From positions 1,240,001 to 1,304,000 of the forward strand of contig JAIWND010000001.1 in NCBI GenBank assembly GCA_025330725.1: a DNA stretch of 64,000 nucleotides. The letters run 5' to 3'. Positions 36,195 through 47,663 of the stretch are shown here, in pieces. Made by a program: the position numbers and the translations under genes. Origin of the DNA: Chlamydoabsidia padenii. Its lineage: Eukaryota; Mucoromycota; Mucoromycetes; Mucorales; Cunninghamellaceae. Each line of letters begins with the position of its first letter. Position 1 is the stretch's first letter. Under the pieces are notes generated by a model. It was not told the DNA's origin and did no database searches. It was given only the letters and a program-made list of their open reading frames with translations.

Positions 36195-37642
36195 ATGTTT
36201 CGACCATTCGATAAGACGACTCGCAAAAGGCATGGCGCTGGCTTGGTGGATGAAAATGAAGCAGGAACGGACACTAACAATGTACAAGGCTTCAAGGATC
36301 GGTCATTCATCAACACCAACAACAAGAACTTGAAAACTAACAACAACGAACCCACTCCCAACAAAACTGATCTTCTTGTCCGCAAGAAGAACATTAACCA
36401 AGCATTGAAAGAAAAACAAAGGTCGAACACACTTGATGACAATGGTAAGATTCCCTTTTTGTTATTCTCTCTCTCTCTCTAGTCACTCATATTTGTCATT
36501 TATTGTTTTGGTAGGGAAATCGTCCATTAGCTCTAACGAAAAGTCCAATGTCAAGAAATCTCAATTGAAATCCTTGACACCTTTGAAACGACCTGTCTCT
36601 CGTGGAAGTAAGTCAACGTGGGGGGGGGAGGGACCAGGAACATGACTTGAATTGACACTACTCTTTTTTATATGTGTAGCTTCACCAACCGCCAAACGTA
36701 TGGATGTTGGACAACAGGAAATAACCGCACGACACATTGAAATCGAACATGGTTATCAGGCGGAACAAGGTAAAGTTTGGTTCATCTTGACTATTCAACC
36801 GCTTACCCTTCTCCCTCTTTCTTTCTTATAGAGTCTCTTTATATTCCTGACGATATCTCGCCCATTGACTTTGATCTCTTTGACGGTGGTGTCAATATGG
36901 ACGCCTATGATACAACCGCGTTGACTGAATTGGATACCTCGCCACTTCACGACATTGAATCTTTCCCGACCAAAAGACGTCAATTCGACACTACGTTCCC
37001 TCCTTCGACCGATCGTCTTCAGCTCAACAATGGTGAAAAGGAAATGATCAGACAAGATATCACTACTCGTTCTCCTACACCATCTTTCACTTTACCAGCT
37101 CCCATCGAGGATACTATTGATCACACTCTCAAGGTGCCGGCTGAAATCGAATACTGTCCACCTGCTGAACAAGGTAGGTATAAAATGCTCTTCACCCTCT
37201 TTTTTGCTCACTTTACTAACGATGAACTTTTGATATATTTATATTTGGATTATAGAACTTCCATATAATCCCGATATGGACCCTGTCGATCTCACCATGT
37301 TTAGCCCGTCGATCCATCTCTCTGCCTATGATCTCTCCAAATACTTTGATGACGAACAAGTGGAATTCCCTGATGATTTGTTTGATGACGAAGATGTATC
37401 TGATATCAGCATTGATCTTGTGGAAGACTATGGACTTGTATTCGGTAAAGACTAGATAGATATATTCTTGACTTTTACTGATACTCTTCTTTTAATCATC
37501 TTCATGAAATCTAGACGACGTGGCGGTTTTATTCAAGATCCAAGATCCTACACCTTACTACGACAAAGTGGAACACGACATTGATTACAGTGAAATCCCC
37601 TTCAGTAACCATATCTTTGAAGATGTCGCCTTGGTAGTTTAG
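36195..37642 (+). CDS. Securin-like protein (PTTG/Cut2 type)
   Basis: Six or seven exons encode a mostly disordered protein of roughly 330 residues: a basic N-terminus with several Lys/Arg clusters and SP/TP sites (LTPLKRPVSRGTSPTAKR), and a strongly acidic C-terminus (DDEQVEFPDDLFDDEDVSD). In between stands AEIEYCPPAEQELPYNPDMD, which resembles the conserved EIEYxPP...LP segment of fungal securins, the separase inhibitors. I see no clean KEN box (VDENEAG is at the expected place); an RxxL-type sequence (RLQL) is present. Start ATG 36195, stop TAG 37640-37642. Family call rests on one short motif plus the overall charge pattern; an unrelated disordered protein is possible. Confidence 0.5.
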
Positions 37643-37909
37643 TTTAAATAGTATTAGGATAGCTCTTTTATTGCAAATAAACCCAAACAATAAAAGCATA
37701 AAAGTCATTTGTATATATGATGTATCATCTTTAATATTCAAACCATAATAAATGTGGGTGTTTATAACTAGATTAGGTACGTGGGTCTATTCTATTGTAT
37801 ATGTGTTGGTAAGTATGGATAATTTTGACCCTTTTAAAAGACGACTTTCCCCCCCCCCCAAAAAAAAAGTGATCCAATGTAATAAATGTGTTTATGTTTA
37901 TTGTCTTTT

Positions 37910-39585
37910 TTAAGCATAATATTGTAAAGACATCTTCTTCTTGGCTTGTACTTCTTGAATAGCATCCATAAAGTCTTCATGAGTGATTTCAGTAGCACCA
38001 CGACGTAAAGCCAACATACCACCTATAAAACAAAAAGAGTATTACATTAGTTAAACCCCTCTTTTTTTTCTTTTTTTTTTTTTTTTTGTCAACTTACTTT
38101 CTACACAAATAGCCTTGCATTGAGCACCATTGAATTCATCGCAGCACCGGGACAGTTCTTCAAAGTTAACATCCTTGCTGACATTCATTTTTCTAGAGTG
38201 GATTTGAATGATTCGGGCACGCGCTTCTTCATTAGGCACAGGGAATTCAATCTTTCTATCCAATCGCCCCGAACGCAACAAGGCAGGATCCAAGATATCA
38301 ATACGATTAGTAGCAGCAATCACCTTGATACGATCATCAGAAGAGAACCCATCCAATTGATTGAGTAATTCCAACATGGTACGTTGCACTTCACGATCCC
38401 CCGACTTGTCCGAGTCAAACCGTTTGGTACCAATCGCATCCAGTTCGTCAATAAAGATAATCGCCGGTGATTTTTCCTTGGCGAGATTAAAAGCGTCCCG
38501 TACCAGTTTAGCACCATCACCGATAAACATTTGTACTAGTTGAGGACCGGCTAATTTGAGGTATGCCGAGTTGGTTTGTGCCGCACATGCTCTTGCCAAC
38601 AGTGTTTTACCAGTACCAGGGGGGCCATACATAAGGACACCTTTGGGTGGTTTGATGCCAAGGTTCTTGAATCGGTCGGCATGAGTCATTGGTAGTACCA
38701 CCGCTTCCACAAGTTCTTCGATTTGCTTGTCCAGTCCACCAATGTCGTTATAATCTTCGGTAGGTTTTTCGTCCACTTCCATCGCCTTTACTCGGGAATC
38801 ATATCTATTGAATGAGAGGGGGGAAGGTAAGTATGATTAGTGTGCAACATAAATGTATCCATCACCACCACTGTTACTTACTCTGCTGGTAAAGTATCTA
38901 AAATCAAGTAACTGTCCTTGTTCACACCAATGATATCCCCAGGTTTCAGAGTTTCAGGATCCACCAATCCAATCAATGGTAAGAATATAGTCTATATAGT
39001 AATAAAGCAAATAAAGTAAGCATACAAGTTTGTCCCCTTCATCGTTTGTGCCTCAAGTACCTACCTGGCGTGTCGAAGTTTTGATAACAGCGCACTTGCC
39101 TTTGCGTCGAGCATCGAGATCCACATTAGCACCGTCCTCTTCTTCTTCTTCATCAGGATCAATATCTAGCAACTATTACAATAACAACAACAACAACAAC
39201 AACAGAAAAGAGAGGAGAGTGAGTATACTGGCTAATGATAGTACAAGTTCTTACCTCCACCACATTACCAACCAAATAGGGGAGCTGTTTGTTCATCTTG
39301 ATCTTTTCCTTGTTGTCCTTGATACGTTCCTTCATATTGGCTTGTTCATGTGAGAGTCGTTGGATTTCAGACCGCATGATCTAGTTTAAAAAAAAGTAAT
39401 GTGAGTCATTCATACCTCAACGTGTCCCTTTTTCTTTCATTTCGATCGTTACGCACTTTGATATCGTTTTCTAGTAGACGTGTTCGATTGTTGATTTCTT
39501 CAGGATTGGCGCGGAGAACATCTTTATCAATGTCTTCATTGTCATCTTGTGTTTCCCATAATGATTTGTCTTCCAAAGTCGCCAT
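37910..39585 (-). CDS. RPT5: 26S proteasome regulatory ATPase Rpt5
   Basis: AAA+ ATPase of the 19S base that unfolds ubiquitylated proteins. About six exons; start ATG 39585 ([11 protein letters not shown]). An N-terminal coiled coil ([20 protein letters not shown]) and OB fold precede the AAA domain: Walker A GPPGTGKT, pore-loop region [13 protein letters not shown], Walker [34 protein letters not shown]. The C-terminus LQYYA carries the hydrophobic-Tyr-X motif used to dock into the 20S core, which with the OB-fold region identifies Rpt5. Stop TAA at 37912-37910. Divergent from eIF3f. Confidence 0.95.
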
Positions 39586-39778
39586 GTTGTCGTATCGATT
39601 GTATATTAAAAAAAAAAAAAAAAAAAAAGAAGTGGAAAGAAGAAGGAAAGCGTGCGTAAGCGCTCCTTTCTTTTTTTTTTCTTTTTTTTTTTTTTTTTGT
39701 TCAAAAGGTGCAAAGTTTTAAACGCCGATACTTTTGTGAGAGTGAAGGCAAGAATTCCATGTGACGGTTTTAGAGCCA

Positions 39779-39809
<31 letters not shown>

Positions 39810-39888
39810 CAAACATAAAACTTTCTCCTCCACTCTTTTTTCTTCCTTCTTGTTTCTTTTGATAAACATCTCACGTACCTAAATCATC
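39586..39888. promoter_or_regulatory. Divergent promoter RPT5 / eIF3f
   Basis: 303 bp rich in A and T runs (28 T at 39782-39809) with one motif copy at 39715-39729 (GTTTTAAACGCCGAT), about 130 bp from the RPT5 ATG and 160 bp from the eIF3f ATG. Confidence 0.5.
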
Positions 39889-41112
39889 ATGGCCACCAAA
39901 TCCGACGCCTTGTACGTAGCCATTGGCAACATGGGTACTGCACCTCACCAAAGACCCTTCAGCTGCAACGTCAGTCCTGTCGTCTTATTCTCAGTACTCG
40001 ATCACTTTTTGCGCCGTAATGCCAATCAACAAAAGGTGGTGGGTGCCTTATTGGGTGTACGTAGTGATGATGGTACTGAAGTGGAAATCCGAAACGCCTT
40101 TAGCTTGATTTATACCAACGACAAGAACAATGACGATGCCGTTGTGCTGGATCAAGATCACTATAAAACCATGCATGACCTTCACCGTAAAGTCAACCCT
40201 GAAGAAGTCTTATTGGGCTGGTACACCGCTGGCGACAACCTCACTCCTGCTGCTACTCCTTTGCAAGCTAACTTTGCTCAAGGCTGTGCTCCTTTCAACC
40301 CTATTCATATGACGATTGATCCCGAAGCTTTATTCAACACTGACGGTTTGGGTTTAACTGCTTATACTGCGTAAGTAACAGGGTGGGAATAATAGCTGGA
40401 TCGAATCAATGTAACTGATTGTCTCCCTTTTTTTTATAAAGTGCCCCTGTCGGTTTCTCAAACGATGGTGATTGTATGTTTTTACCTGTGCCTTGTGATA
40501 TCAAGTATTTGGATGCTGAACGAAGTGGATGTAAGTAAATGGAATGTAATAAAGTATAAATAAGGGAGGAAGAATGATGATCAAGTTACTAAACTCTTTT
40601 TTTTTTTTTTTTTTTTTTACTTAATACAGTGGAAATGCTCGCGTCTGCAAAGTCCTCAGAGTCTCGCACTGCCTCTTTGTTGTCGGATATGGATCATCTT
40701 GAAGTGGCTATTGTACAATTGCAAGACCTTTTGGATAAGATTAGCAAATATGTCGATAATGTTGTGGTATGTAATAAAAGAAAGAAAAAGAAAACGGAAT
40801 AGGGAAAGGGTAGTTATCATTGGGTAGATGACTCTGTCTGATGGTGGGTAGAGGATCATATAACTAATGAATCAATCTCAACTCACACTATAGGATGGCA
40901 AGACTCAACCCAACAACTCGATCGGGCGATATATCATGGATACAGTCTCTGTTGTCCCCAAGATTGATGGTGTTGTCTTTGAAAAGATGTTTAACTCTCA
41001 CTTGCAAGACTTATTGATGGTGGTGTATCTTGCTAACATGACCCGTACTCAACTCTCCGTAGCGGAAAAGCTTCACCTCTTGGTCAACAATAACAGCAAC
41101 AGCAACAACTAG
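39889..41112 (+). CDS. Translation initiation factor eIF3 subunit f (MPN)
   Basis: Subunit f of eIF3, which recruits mRNA to the 40S ribosome. Four exons: 39889-40370, 40442-40530, 40630-40766, 40894-41112. The MPN domain shows VVLFSVLDHFLRRN, QKVVGALLGV, EVEIRNAFSL and VNPEEVLLGWYTAGDNLT. The JAMM metal-binding HxHx7S-x2-D pattern is not intact, as expected for eIF3f rather than an active deubiquitinase. The C-terminus RTQLSVAEKLHLL and an Asn-rich tail end at TAG 41110-41112. About 310 residues. Confidence 0.93.
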
Positions 41113-41347
41113 ATTAGATGTCTCTTACTTTTATTATCATCCCTGCTCTTCTTCTCCCTTTGTATCTTTCCCCCCTTTTTTACACCGGCAATACGTCCAA
41201 TCACATATATACTTATTGTTATTTACTCTCTTCATCGTTTTGTCATTGTTTATCATCTTTATCTCCAAAAAGTGACACCTTTTTTGTTATGAATAAACTA
41301 CATTTACAGTCTACTGTCATCCATTTGCCTTTGTCTTGTTATAGAAC

Positions 41348-41361
41348 ATTTAAACGCCGAT
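41348..41361 (+). promoter_or_regulatory. TTYRAA-CCG motif upstream of the HAD gene
   Basis: ATTTAAACGCCGAT, about 90 bp before the ATG at 41449, followed by a T run. Confidence 0.45.
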
Positions 41362-41448
41362 GGATTTTTTTTTTTTTTTTTTTTTAATAGAGGTGCGTGA
41401 GAATGATATTCTCTCTTTTCCTTTCACTTTTTGCATTCTCACTCTCCC

Positions 41449-42417
41449 ATGTTGACACGCATTGGCACTTTCCACTCCCGACCTTATCTAGTGAAGGAAT
41501 CTATTCGTCACTTTACAACCACTCGATCAACGAAACATGCTCTACCTACAAAACCAAATTACGCCTTTGCTTTTGACATTGATGGGGTACTTATAAAAGT
41601 AAGTTGCTTCTTTCTACAAATATTATAAATGCCTTAAATTAACCTATCCGATCGACTTTTTTTACATAAAAAAAAAAACTGCGTTTATTCTATAGGGGAA
41701 AAAGCCAATTGCCGAAGCCAAATCGTAAGGAAACTCACGTGTATAAGCGGGCCTTGACTCTCGACACTTTTTATTACAGGGCTATCCAACTTTTGAACGG
41801 GGACAATCCACAAGGAAGGTAAGATCAAATAACAACCATACAAACACGGAGGGGAAGGTACTCAGTACTCATGTATCTGTCTCTCTTTTTATAGACGTAT
41901 CCCTTTTGTGCTGCTGACTAATGGTGGTGGAATGACAGAAGCGGATAAAGCGGACCAAGTGTCCAATTTGATCGATATCCAGGTAAAAGATAGATATACA
42001 TATATAAAGTTTTTGTACTCATGGTAATTTTAATATAGATCTCTCCTGAGCAAGTTATTTTGTCACATTCTCCTATGCAATTACTGACCAGCAAGTACAA
42101 GCAAAAGCGTGTTTTGGTGGTAGGTGGGAAAGGACATGTCTGTGCGGATGTGGCCAAGGGCTATGGATTCGAAAACATTGTGACACCTCAAGATTTGCAT
42201 CATTGGAACAACTCATTATGGCCATACAATCAACCCAAGTTTATAACTGATGCAAGTATAAACCAACTAAAAGTTATATATTTTTTTAAATCCTTATTAT
42301 CTTTTGACTATTTAGGCTGCGCATAATGATTACTCAAAAGTACCCATCGAAGCGGTGATGATGTTTCACGATTCCTACGATTGTAAGTAATCAAACTCCA
42401 GTCCTGACTTCTTTACT

Positions 42418-42468
<51 letters not shown>

Positions 42469-43154
42469 AGGGGGACGTGATCTACAAGTGATGCTGGATG
42501 CTGTGTGTTGTCAAGATGGAATGATTGGGACAACGAAATCCGATTATACAAAGCAATCGATGCCTGTCTACTTCTCCAACGTAAGTCTGATATTACTCGC
42601 TCAATCACTAAATACTCACTTGTCTTATTATATGAATTGGGTCAATCTCAAACTAGAATGATCTGGTAAGGACAGCTGAAAAAAAAAACATGCATGATAC
42701 AACAATAGGGATTCACCTTATTTGTTTTTTTTTGCGGAATATTGCATAGATATGGAGCACAGACTTCCCTGCACCTCGTTTGGGTCAAGGCGCATTCAAA
42801 GAGGCATTGGAAGGACTCTACATGGCATTAACCGAAGGCAAAGCACGACTGATATCAGAATCCTTTGGCAAACCTCATGGATCGACCTACTCTTTTGCCG
42901 AAAAAGTAATCACCTCTCAATACAAGACAATCTATGGCGACTCGCTTCTGCCTCAACAGGTTTATGCGATCGGTGATAATCCAGCTGCCGATATCAAGGG
43001 TGCCAATGCTCATGGTTGGTTAAGTATGTTGGTTCGCACTGGTGTGCATACTGGTCCAGGAAACTCGAACGACTACCCTGCTGATTATGTTTGTGACAAT
43101 GTGTTGGACGCGGTGACTTTGGCTATTAACAAGGAAGAAGGATTGGCTCCTTAG
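41449..43154 (+). CDS. HAD-superfamily IIA hydrolase, YKR070W/HDHD5 (CECR5)-like, probably mitochondrial
   Basis: HAD phosphatase-like protein, about 370 residues in eight or nine exons. Start ATG 41449 begins an Arg/Ser/Thr-rich, acid-poor N-terminus (MLTRIGTFHSRPYLVKESIR) fitting a mitochondrial presequence. Motif I is AFAFDIDGVLIKGKKP (DxD present), motif II region FVLLTNGGG, and the C-terminal motif III/IV region QVYAIGDNPAADIKGANAHG with the GDxxxxD metal ligands. WGRDLQVMLDAVCC and a substrate cap follow the CECR5 layout. Substrate unknown. An intron at 42385-42470 contains 45 consecutive T before its acceptor. Stop TAG 43152-43154, AATAAAAG near 43219. Confidence 0.88.
42421..42465. 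repeat. 45-nt poly(T) before a splice acceptor in the HAD gene
   Basis: Forms an extreme polypyrimidine tract ending in GCTAG acceptor. Confidence 0.9.
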
Positions 43155-43957
43155 GTGATGGGTCATGTAATTAGATTAGTTTGTAGTTATAGATTTATAG
43201 TTTGTACTAGCTTTATTAATTGAATAAAAGCAACAATAAATATATGATGTTTAAAAGTGGTTGAAAGAAATGATCAAAAGCAATCATACATAGGAAAAGA
43301 AATCAAACAGTCAGTTAGTACTGTGATCAGCCCTTTTTGTCTATGGAAATGATAAAACTTACCACCGAAGTGCAGTGTGTGGGTTGCGATAACCCCCCGG
43401 AAAAAAATTGAACATAATGAAGGAGTGGACTGGGCATAGACAAAGGAGTGGAGACAAAGGAATGGAGAGAGAAAGAGAGAGCTGATTCATACCAAGTGGC
43501 CAGCATTACTACATGAATTGTCTGATTGTATAACCGTCGCAGCCCGGCTGACCACATTGGCAGTGGCGTAAGGAGAGCGGAAAGAAGACAGAGAGAGGAT
43601 TCACCCAACCATATTGGAGGTGGAGGAAGGAGGGCGAAAGAAGACATAAAGGATGAAGGGAAAAAAAGTTGGCGGTCAGTGATGGGGAAATGATAGCCTG
43701 TGAAAATTGATGGTGAACCAATCATTCAAACATTGGATAAGAATGTCTCAAAGGTAGGAGGTGGTCAGTGTTGGGGAAATCGTACGATTTTTAAAATTAT
43801 GTCTAGATGTAGTCAATCAAATCAATAAAAAATAAGTGATACAAAAAGATGGGGTCTTTATTAGACGTCAAATGGTTATGGCATTTAGGTTAAAAGCCAA
43901 GCACCAAGTCTCTTGTATCAATCTGTCCGAACTTGCGATGACTTTTACCCACTCCGT

Positions 43958-44475
43958 GTTCAAATCCCGCTTTACCTTGATTCCTCACTAAGATTTTGGA
44001 TGGGCTCTCCTCGCTCCCTTGTTAAAGGATGCTAATGATTAAAGTGGTGATGTGGATACCATAACCCATTTCCAATATACTTTACCGCAAAATTCAAGCA
44101 CCAGGACCCTTGTGTTAGTCAGTCCAAGCTGGTAATGAGTTTTACCTATCGTTTTGCAAGAAAAAAGGACGAAGACTTTTTTTACAGACAGTAGCAAAAA
44201 TCATTTTCAAATCCCGCCAGTCCCTAGTTAGAGTTGGAAGAAGCTTTACCGCTCCATTGCCAACTGATGCTAATGATTAAAGTGGCCATGTGGACACTTT
44301 GACCCATTTCCAACATACTTTACCGCAAAATCAAGTAACAAGATCCTTTTGTTAGGATGTTTAGGCTTGCAATGACTTTTATCTTTTCTTTGCGACGAAA
44401 GATATTTTTTTCTAGACGAAAGAAAGCTTCATTTTCAAACGCCGAACACCAAAATTCAATGCGCCTAGCAATTCC
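43958..44475 (+). repeat. Tandem diverged repeat units, period about 230-250 bp
   Basis: Units start at 43958, 44204 and 44432, each with TTCAAATCCCGC or TTTTCAAACGCCGA. The first two share GCTAATGATTAAAGTGG (44031 and about 44270), then CCCATTTCCAA-ATACTTTACCGCAAAA and a CAAG-rich tail. The third carries GCGCCTAGCAATTCCC and is duplicated at 27897-27943. Confidence 0.75.
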
Positions 44476-44547
44476 CGATTTGGGGGCATGATAATGGAGG
44501 GGAAGCGTTGTCAGTCGAGCCCAAATTTATACATGCAGTCTCTCTCC

Positions 44548-44851
44548 ACCCAACCAGACTTGAAAATGAGTGCCGTTAAATTGCCTGAACAAAAAGATGC
44601 ACTCCCCAACAAGAAACCCCGCCCTGTATCAAAACACAAATCTTATTCTACTTCCTTTTTTATTTCATTACAAAAGTCAGGTCGTAGAACAAAAATTGAC
44701 ACACAAGAGAAAACTTATTTCAAAACCCGCTTACTCTCGCCTGGAATCTTGAGAGAGCTCTATTGGGTTAATGGACAAGCGCTGCTAATGACAAAAGTGA
44801 CCATGACCATTCCTTAGCCTATTTCCAACAAACTTCACATAATGGCCAATA
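44548..44851 (+). repeat. Inverted repeat, left arm
   Basis: About 300 bp that recurs as reverse complement at 45093-45402 with roughly 90-95 percent identity by eye. It carries motif copy 44717-44730 and the TACTCTCGCCTGGAATCTTG block. Confidence 0.85.
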
Positions 44852-44903
44852 TACCAAGTCCACTGTATGAGCAGTATAGCCTCAAGATTTTTTTACCCTG
44901 ACT

Positions 44904-44908
<5 letters not shown>

Positions 44909-44969
<61 letters not shown>
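44909..44969. repeat. 61-nt poly(A) in the inverted-repeat spacer
   Basis: Uninterrupted A run, the longest homopolymer in the window; followed by a partial direct copy of the left arm (44985-45065). Confidence 0.9.
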
Positions 44970-44972
<3 letters not shown>

Positions 44973-45065
44973 GCAGAATGAAAATTTGACACACAAGACA
45001 AAACTTATTTCAAATCCCGCTTACTCTCGCCTGGAATCTTGAGCGAGCTCTATTGTCTCAATGGA
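44970..45065 (+). repeat. Partial third copy of the repeat arm
   Basis: Direct repeat of about 44690-44770: both have TTGACACACAAGA, the motif (here ATTTCAAATCCCGC at 45007-45020), and CTCTCGCCTGGAATCTTGAG. It breaks off after GCTCTATTG. Confidence 0.8.
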
Positions 45066-45092
45066 GGCTGTATAGCTGAATGCAAGTGGCTT

Positions 45093-45402
45093 GTTATGCA
45101 GGCCATTATGTTAAGTTTGTTGGAAATAGGTTAAGGAATACTCATGGTCACTTTTGTCATGACCATCACTTGTTCATTAACCCAGTAGAGCTCTCTCAAG
45201 ATTCCAGGCGAGAGTAAGCGGGTTTTGAAATAAGTTTTCTCTTGTGTGTCAATTTTTGTTCTACGATCTGACTTTTGTAATGAAATAAAAAAGGATGTAG
45301 AATGAGATTTGTGTTTTGATACAGGATGGGGTTTCTTGTTGGGGAGTGTATCTTTTTGTTCAGGCAATTTAACGGCACTTATTTTCAAATCTGGTTGGGT
45401 TT
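45093..45402 (-). repeat. Inverted repeat, right arm
   Basis: Reverse complement of 44548-44851. It encodes an 85-residue frame nearly matching one in the left arm, but the substitutions are mostly amino-acid changing, so it is read as non-coding. Confidence 0.85.
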
Positions 45403-45690
45403 CAAATTACGTGATTTCTGAAGGAAGGGAAAGGCTTGTTGAGTTTGAGATAGTTCTATCATTTTTTTATAAGACTTGTCCACCTCCATCATCCATATTT
45501 ATCTTTTTTAACATTTATAATAAACTGCTTTATGTTGTCTATTGTCAATTGTTTTATTTGGTGATACAAAAAAAAAAGAAGAAGAATGCTAAAAGATCAA
45601 GGAATACTATATGATAATTATGACTATGTATAAAATGTGTGTGTAGGTAAAAGGGTAATGTATGGGTGTGTAAAAAGTAAAGTTTCTATT

Positions 45691-47484
45691 CTAATTTTTC
45701 TTAACAAAAGGCAATTCTACCAACTTGGATCCATTCTTGACACCATCCTTCAAACGTAGCCATCGACCGAGCCGTAATTCTTGACCCACACCAATGACAA
45801 GAAGAGTGCGATTGCCAGGAGAGATGGTTTTGATTTGTAAGCTGTTGACGACACCATGGACAGGGATCTGACCGACTTTGACAAATGATTTATTATCAGC
45901 GGCGATTTTCCAGAAGCGTACAAAACCATCCCAAGAACCAGAGACAAACAGATCCGAGTGTTTTAAACTTGCCAAGGCTGTGATCCAATAAGGGGTGATG
46001 ATGCCTTCAAAGTCATGAGTACCATGGCATTGATGGGAAGAGAAGACAGGTTTTTTCCGATTAATGTCCCAGAGCGAGATGACCCCGCTGTCCCCACCAG
46101 TGATAAACGTGCTTTCGTCGATTTGAGCGAGACTATCGAGGGAGCCTTCAAAGAAGAGTGACTTTTTATTATCGTCCTTGGTCGATGCCCCACCACGATA
46201 CACCAGTTGTGATTCTTCCACGATCTTCCACATTCTTGTCGTCTTATCCCGTCCGCCTGTAGAGATACATCGTTCGCGACTGAGGGTATCGATGGCTGTG
46301 ATGAGATCTTGGTGACCAAATAATGTTTCAATGTACGCCTTTTCGTCAATGTTCCACACCTTGATGGTTCGATCGTGTGATGCTGAGTATAATTGATTGC
46401 TGCCTTTACGGAATGCAAGACCCTTGTGTTTTAAAACAAAAAACAAAACAAAAAAGATTAGCTTATACATCACCGTCAAGTTGTCATGGTTTCCCTTCTT
46501 ACCGAGATAGCATCACGATGTTGAGTGAATGTAGCCAAATGTGTATTATCTTTGATAGACCAGATATTGATGATTTTGTCCTTGCCGCCACTGGCCAAAT
46601 ATTGATTATCCGTACTAGTTGCCAAACAGTAGACATGATCCGTATGCCCAATGTAATCCTTTACCCCTTTGCGTCCACCGGGAAAAACGTGTAGTTTATC
46701 CATTGTTTTGGCGTCCCATTTAATAATTGAGCCATCCTTGGAAGCAGAATAATAAAAGTGTCCATTGTCGGTGATTGCTACTGCTGTTACTGTCAGTTGG
46801 TGGCCCCGTTTTGATAGGATAGTTGATTCGTTCAATGCTGAGTATTCAAACTAGGCAAATATATAAAAAAAAAAAGATGGGTTAGTAAAAGCGAGTTAAA
46901 TACCTTTTTTTTCTTTTCTTACACATACCTTGTCAGCTACACGTCGATGTAATTTCCCGGCCGCTTCATCCTATTTAAAATATGAGGTTAGTCGATAGCA
47001 CAGGCACATTTCTTTAGAAGCAATCACACTTACATCATCGTGTCGTAGTCGTTCAGCTAACAAGTCTCTATCCAGATCAGCAGCATCGAATCCACCAGCG
47101 AATTCACCTAAAGTATATAAACCTGTTAGTCAAAAAATGGGTCTTTTCCATTATCGTTTTACCTTCCAGATCGTCTTGGATCTTTTCGAGATAGGCTTTA
47201 GCAAGTCGGACACGTTTTTCAGCTGCTGTTTCCTCCAATTCTTCTTCTTCCGATTCGGTATCACTGCCTTCCAAATCCATGTCGTCAATGTTACTGGGAC
47301 CTTTTTCATGATCAAGGATATCGTCGTCTTCGTCTTCATCAGGAGGTGTGTCTTGTTGTCGTCGGCCTTTGTGACCAGCTGGCTTGGCAGGTGATCGCTT
47401 GGCAGCTTGAGGAGTGGATTTTCTGTTACCACCAGGTCGTTTTCTTTTCGTGGCTGAGGAGGATGTGAAGAAGGCGTCTTTCAT
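45691..47484 (-). CDS. RRP9: U3 snoRNP WD40 protein RRP9 (U3-55K)
   Basis: Box C/D U3 snoRNP-specific protein for 18S rRNA maturation in the nucleolus. Start ATG 47484 (MKDAFFTSSSATKRKRPG) gives a basic then acidic N-terminus (DTPPDEDEDDDILDHEK). The WD40 domain then follows: TVTAVAITDNGHFYYSASKD, YIGHTDHVYCLATSTDNQYL, DKIINIWSIKDN, QHRDAISGLAFRKGSNQLYS, DRTIKVWNIDEKAYIETLFG, STGGRDKTTRMWKIVEESQL and VSGSWDGFVRFWKI. Ends LVELPFVKKN at TAG 45693-45691. Seven exons or so; full family length. Divergent from ASA1. Confidence 0.94.
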
Positions 47485-47582
47485 AATAATGTGGATTAAA
47501 GTAGATTGAGAAGGAGAAGAGAAAGAAATGGAAAAACTTTCCAGTGGGGTTGTAAAAAAAAAGCCACAGTGGGCAGGATGGA

Positions 47583-47596
47583 ATTCAAATGCCGAC
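47583..47596 (+). promoter_or_regulatory. TTYRAA-CCG motif in the RRP9 / ASA1 divergent promoter
   Basis: ATTCAAATGCCGAC, about 100 bp from the RRP9 ATG and 70 bp before the ASA1 ATG. Confidence 0.46.
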
Positions 47597-47663
47597 TTTT
47601 TTTTCCCTTGGTTAACTGACCCACTCTTCATTTTCGTTCTTTCTTTCACTCTCCTCTTTTTTT

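Larger units (their letters stand above)
43155..45690. other. Repeat-rich gene-free block
   Basis: 2.5 kb between HAD and RRP9 3' ends. 43.4-43.8 kb is a purine-rich stretch with small partial duplications. 43.9-45.4 kb is a cluster of related repeat units described separately. No gene supported. Confidence 0.7.

Noticed and set aside
39606..39882. Lys- or Phe-rich frames on both strands in the RPT5/eIF3f promoter
   Set aside because: They arise from A and T homopolymers.
43958..43970. GTTCAAATCCCGC read as a tRNA B box (T-loop), suggesting a tRNA or tRNA-derived SINE
   Set aside because: No pairing 5' half of a T-arm, no acceptor stem and no A box at the right distance. Most other copies have TTTAAA or TTTGAA, which break the B-box C56.
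44488..44817. A 109-residue frame in the left arm of the inverted repeat, with an 85-residue near-copy on the minus strand at 45131-45388
   Set aside because: The differences between the copies are mostly amino-acid changing with few silent ones, and there is no known family, so similarity reflects the repeat rather than a conserved protein.
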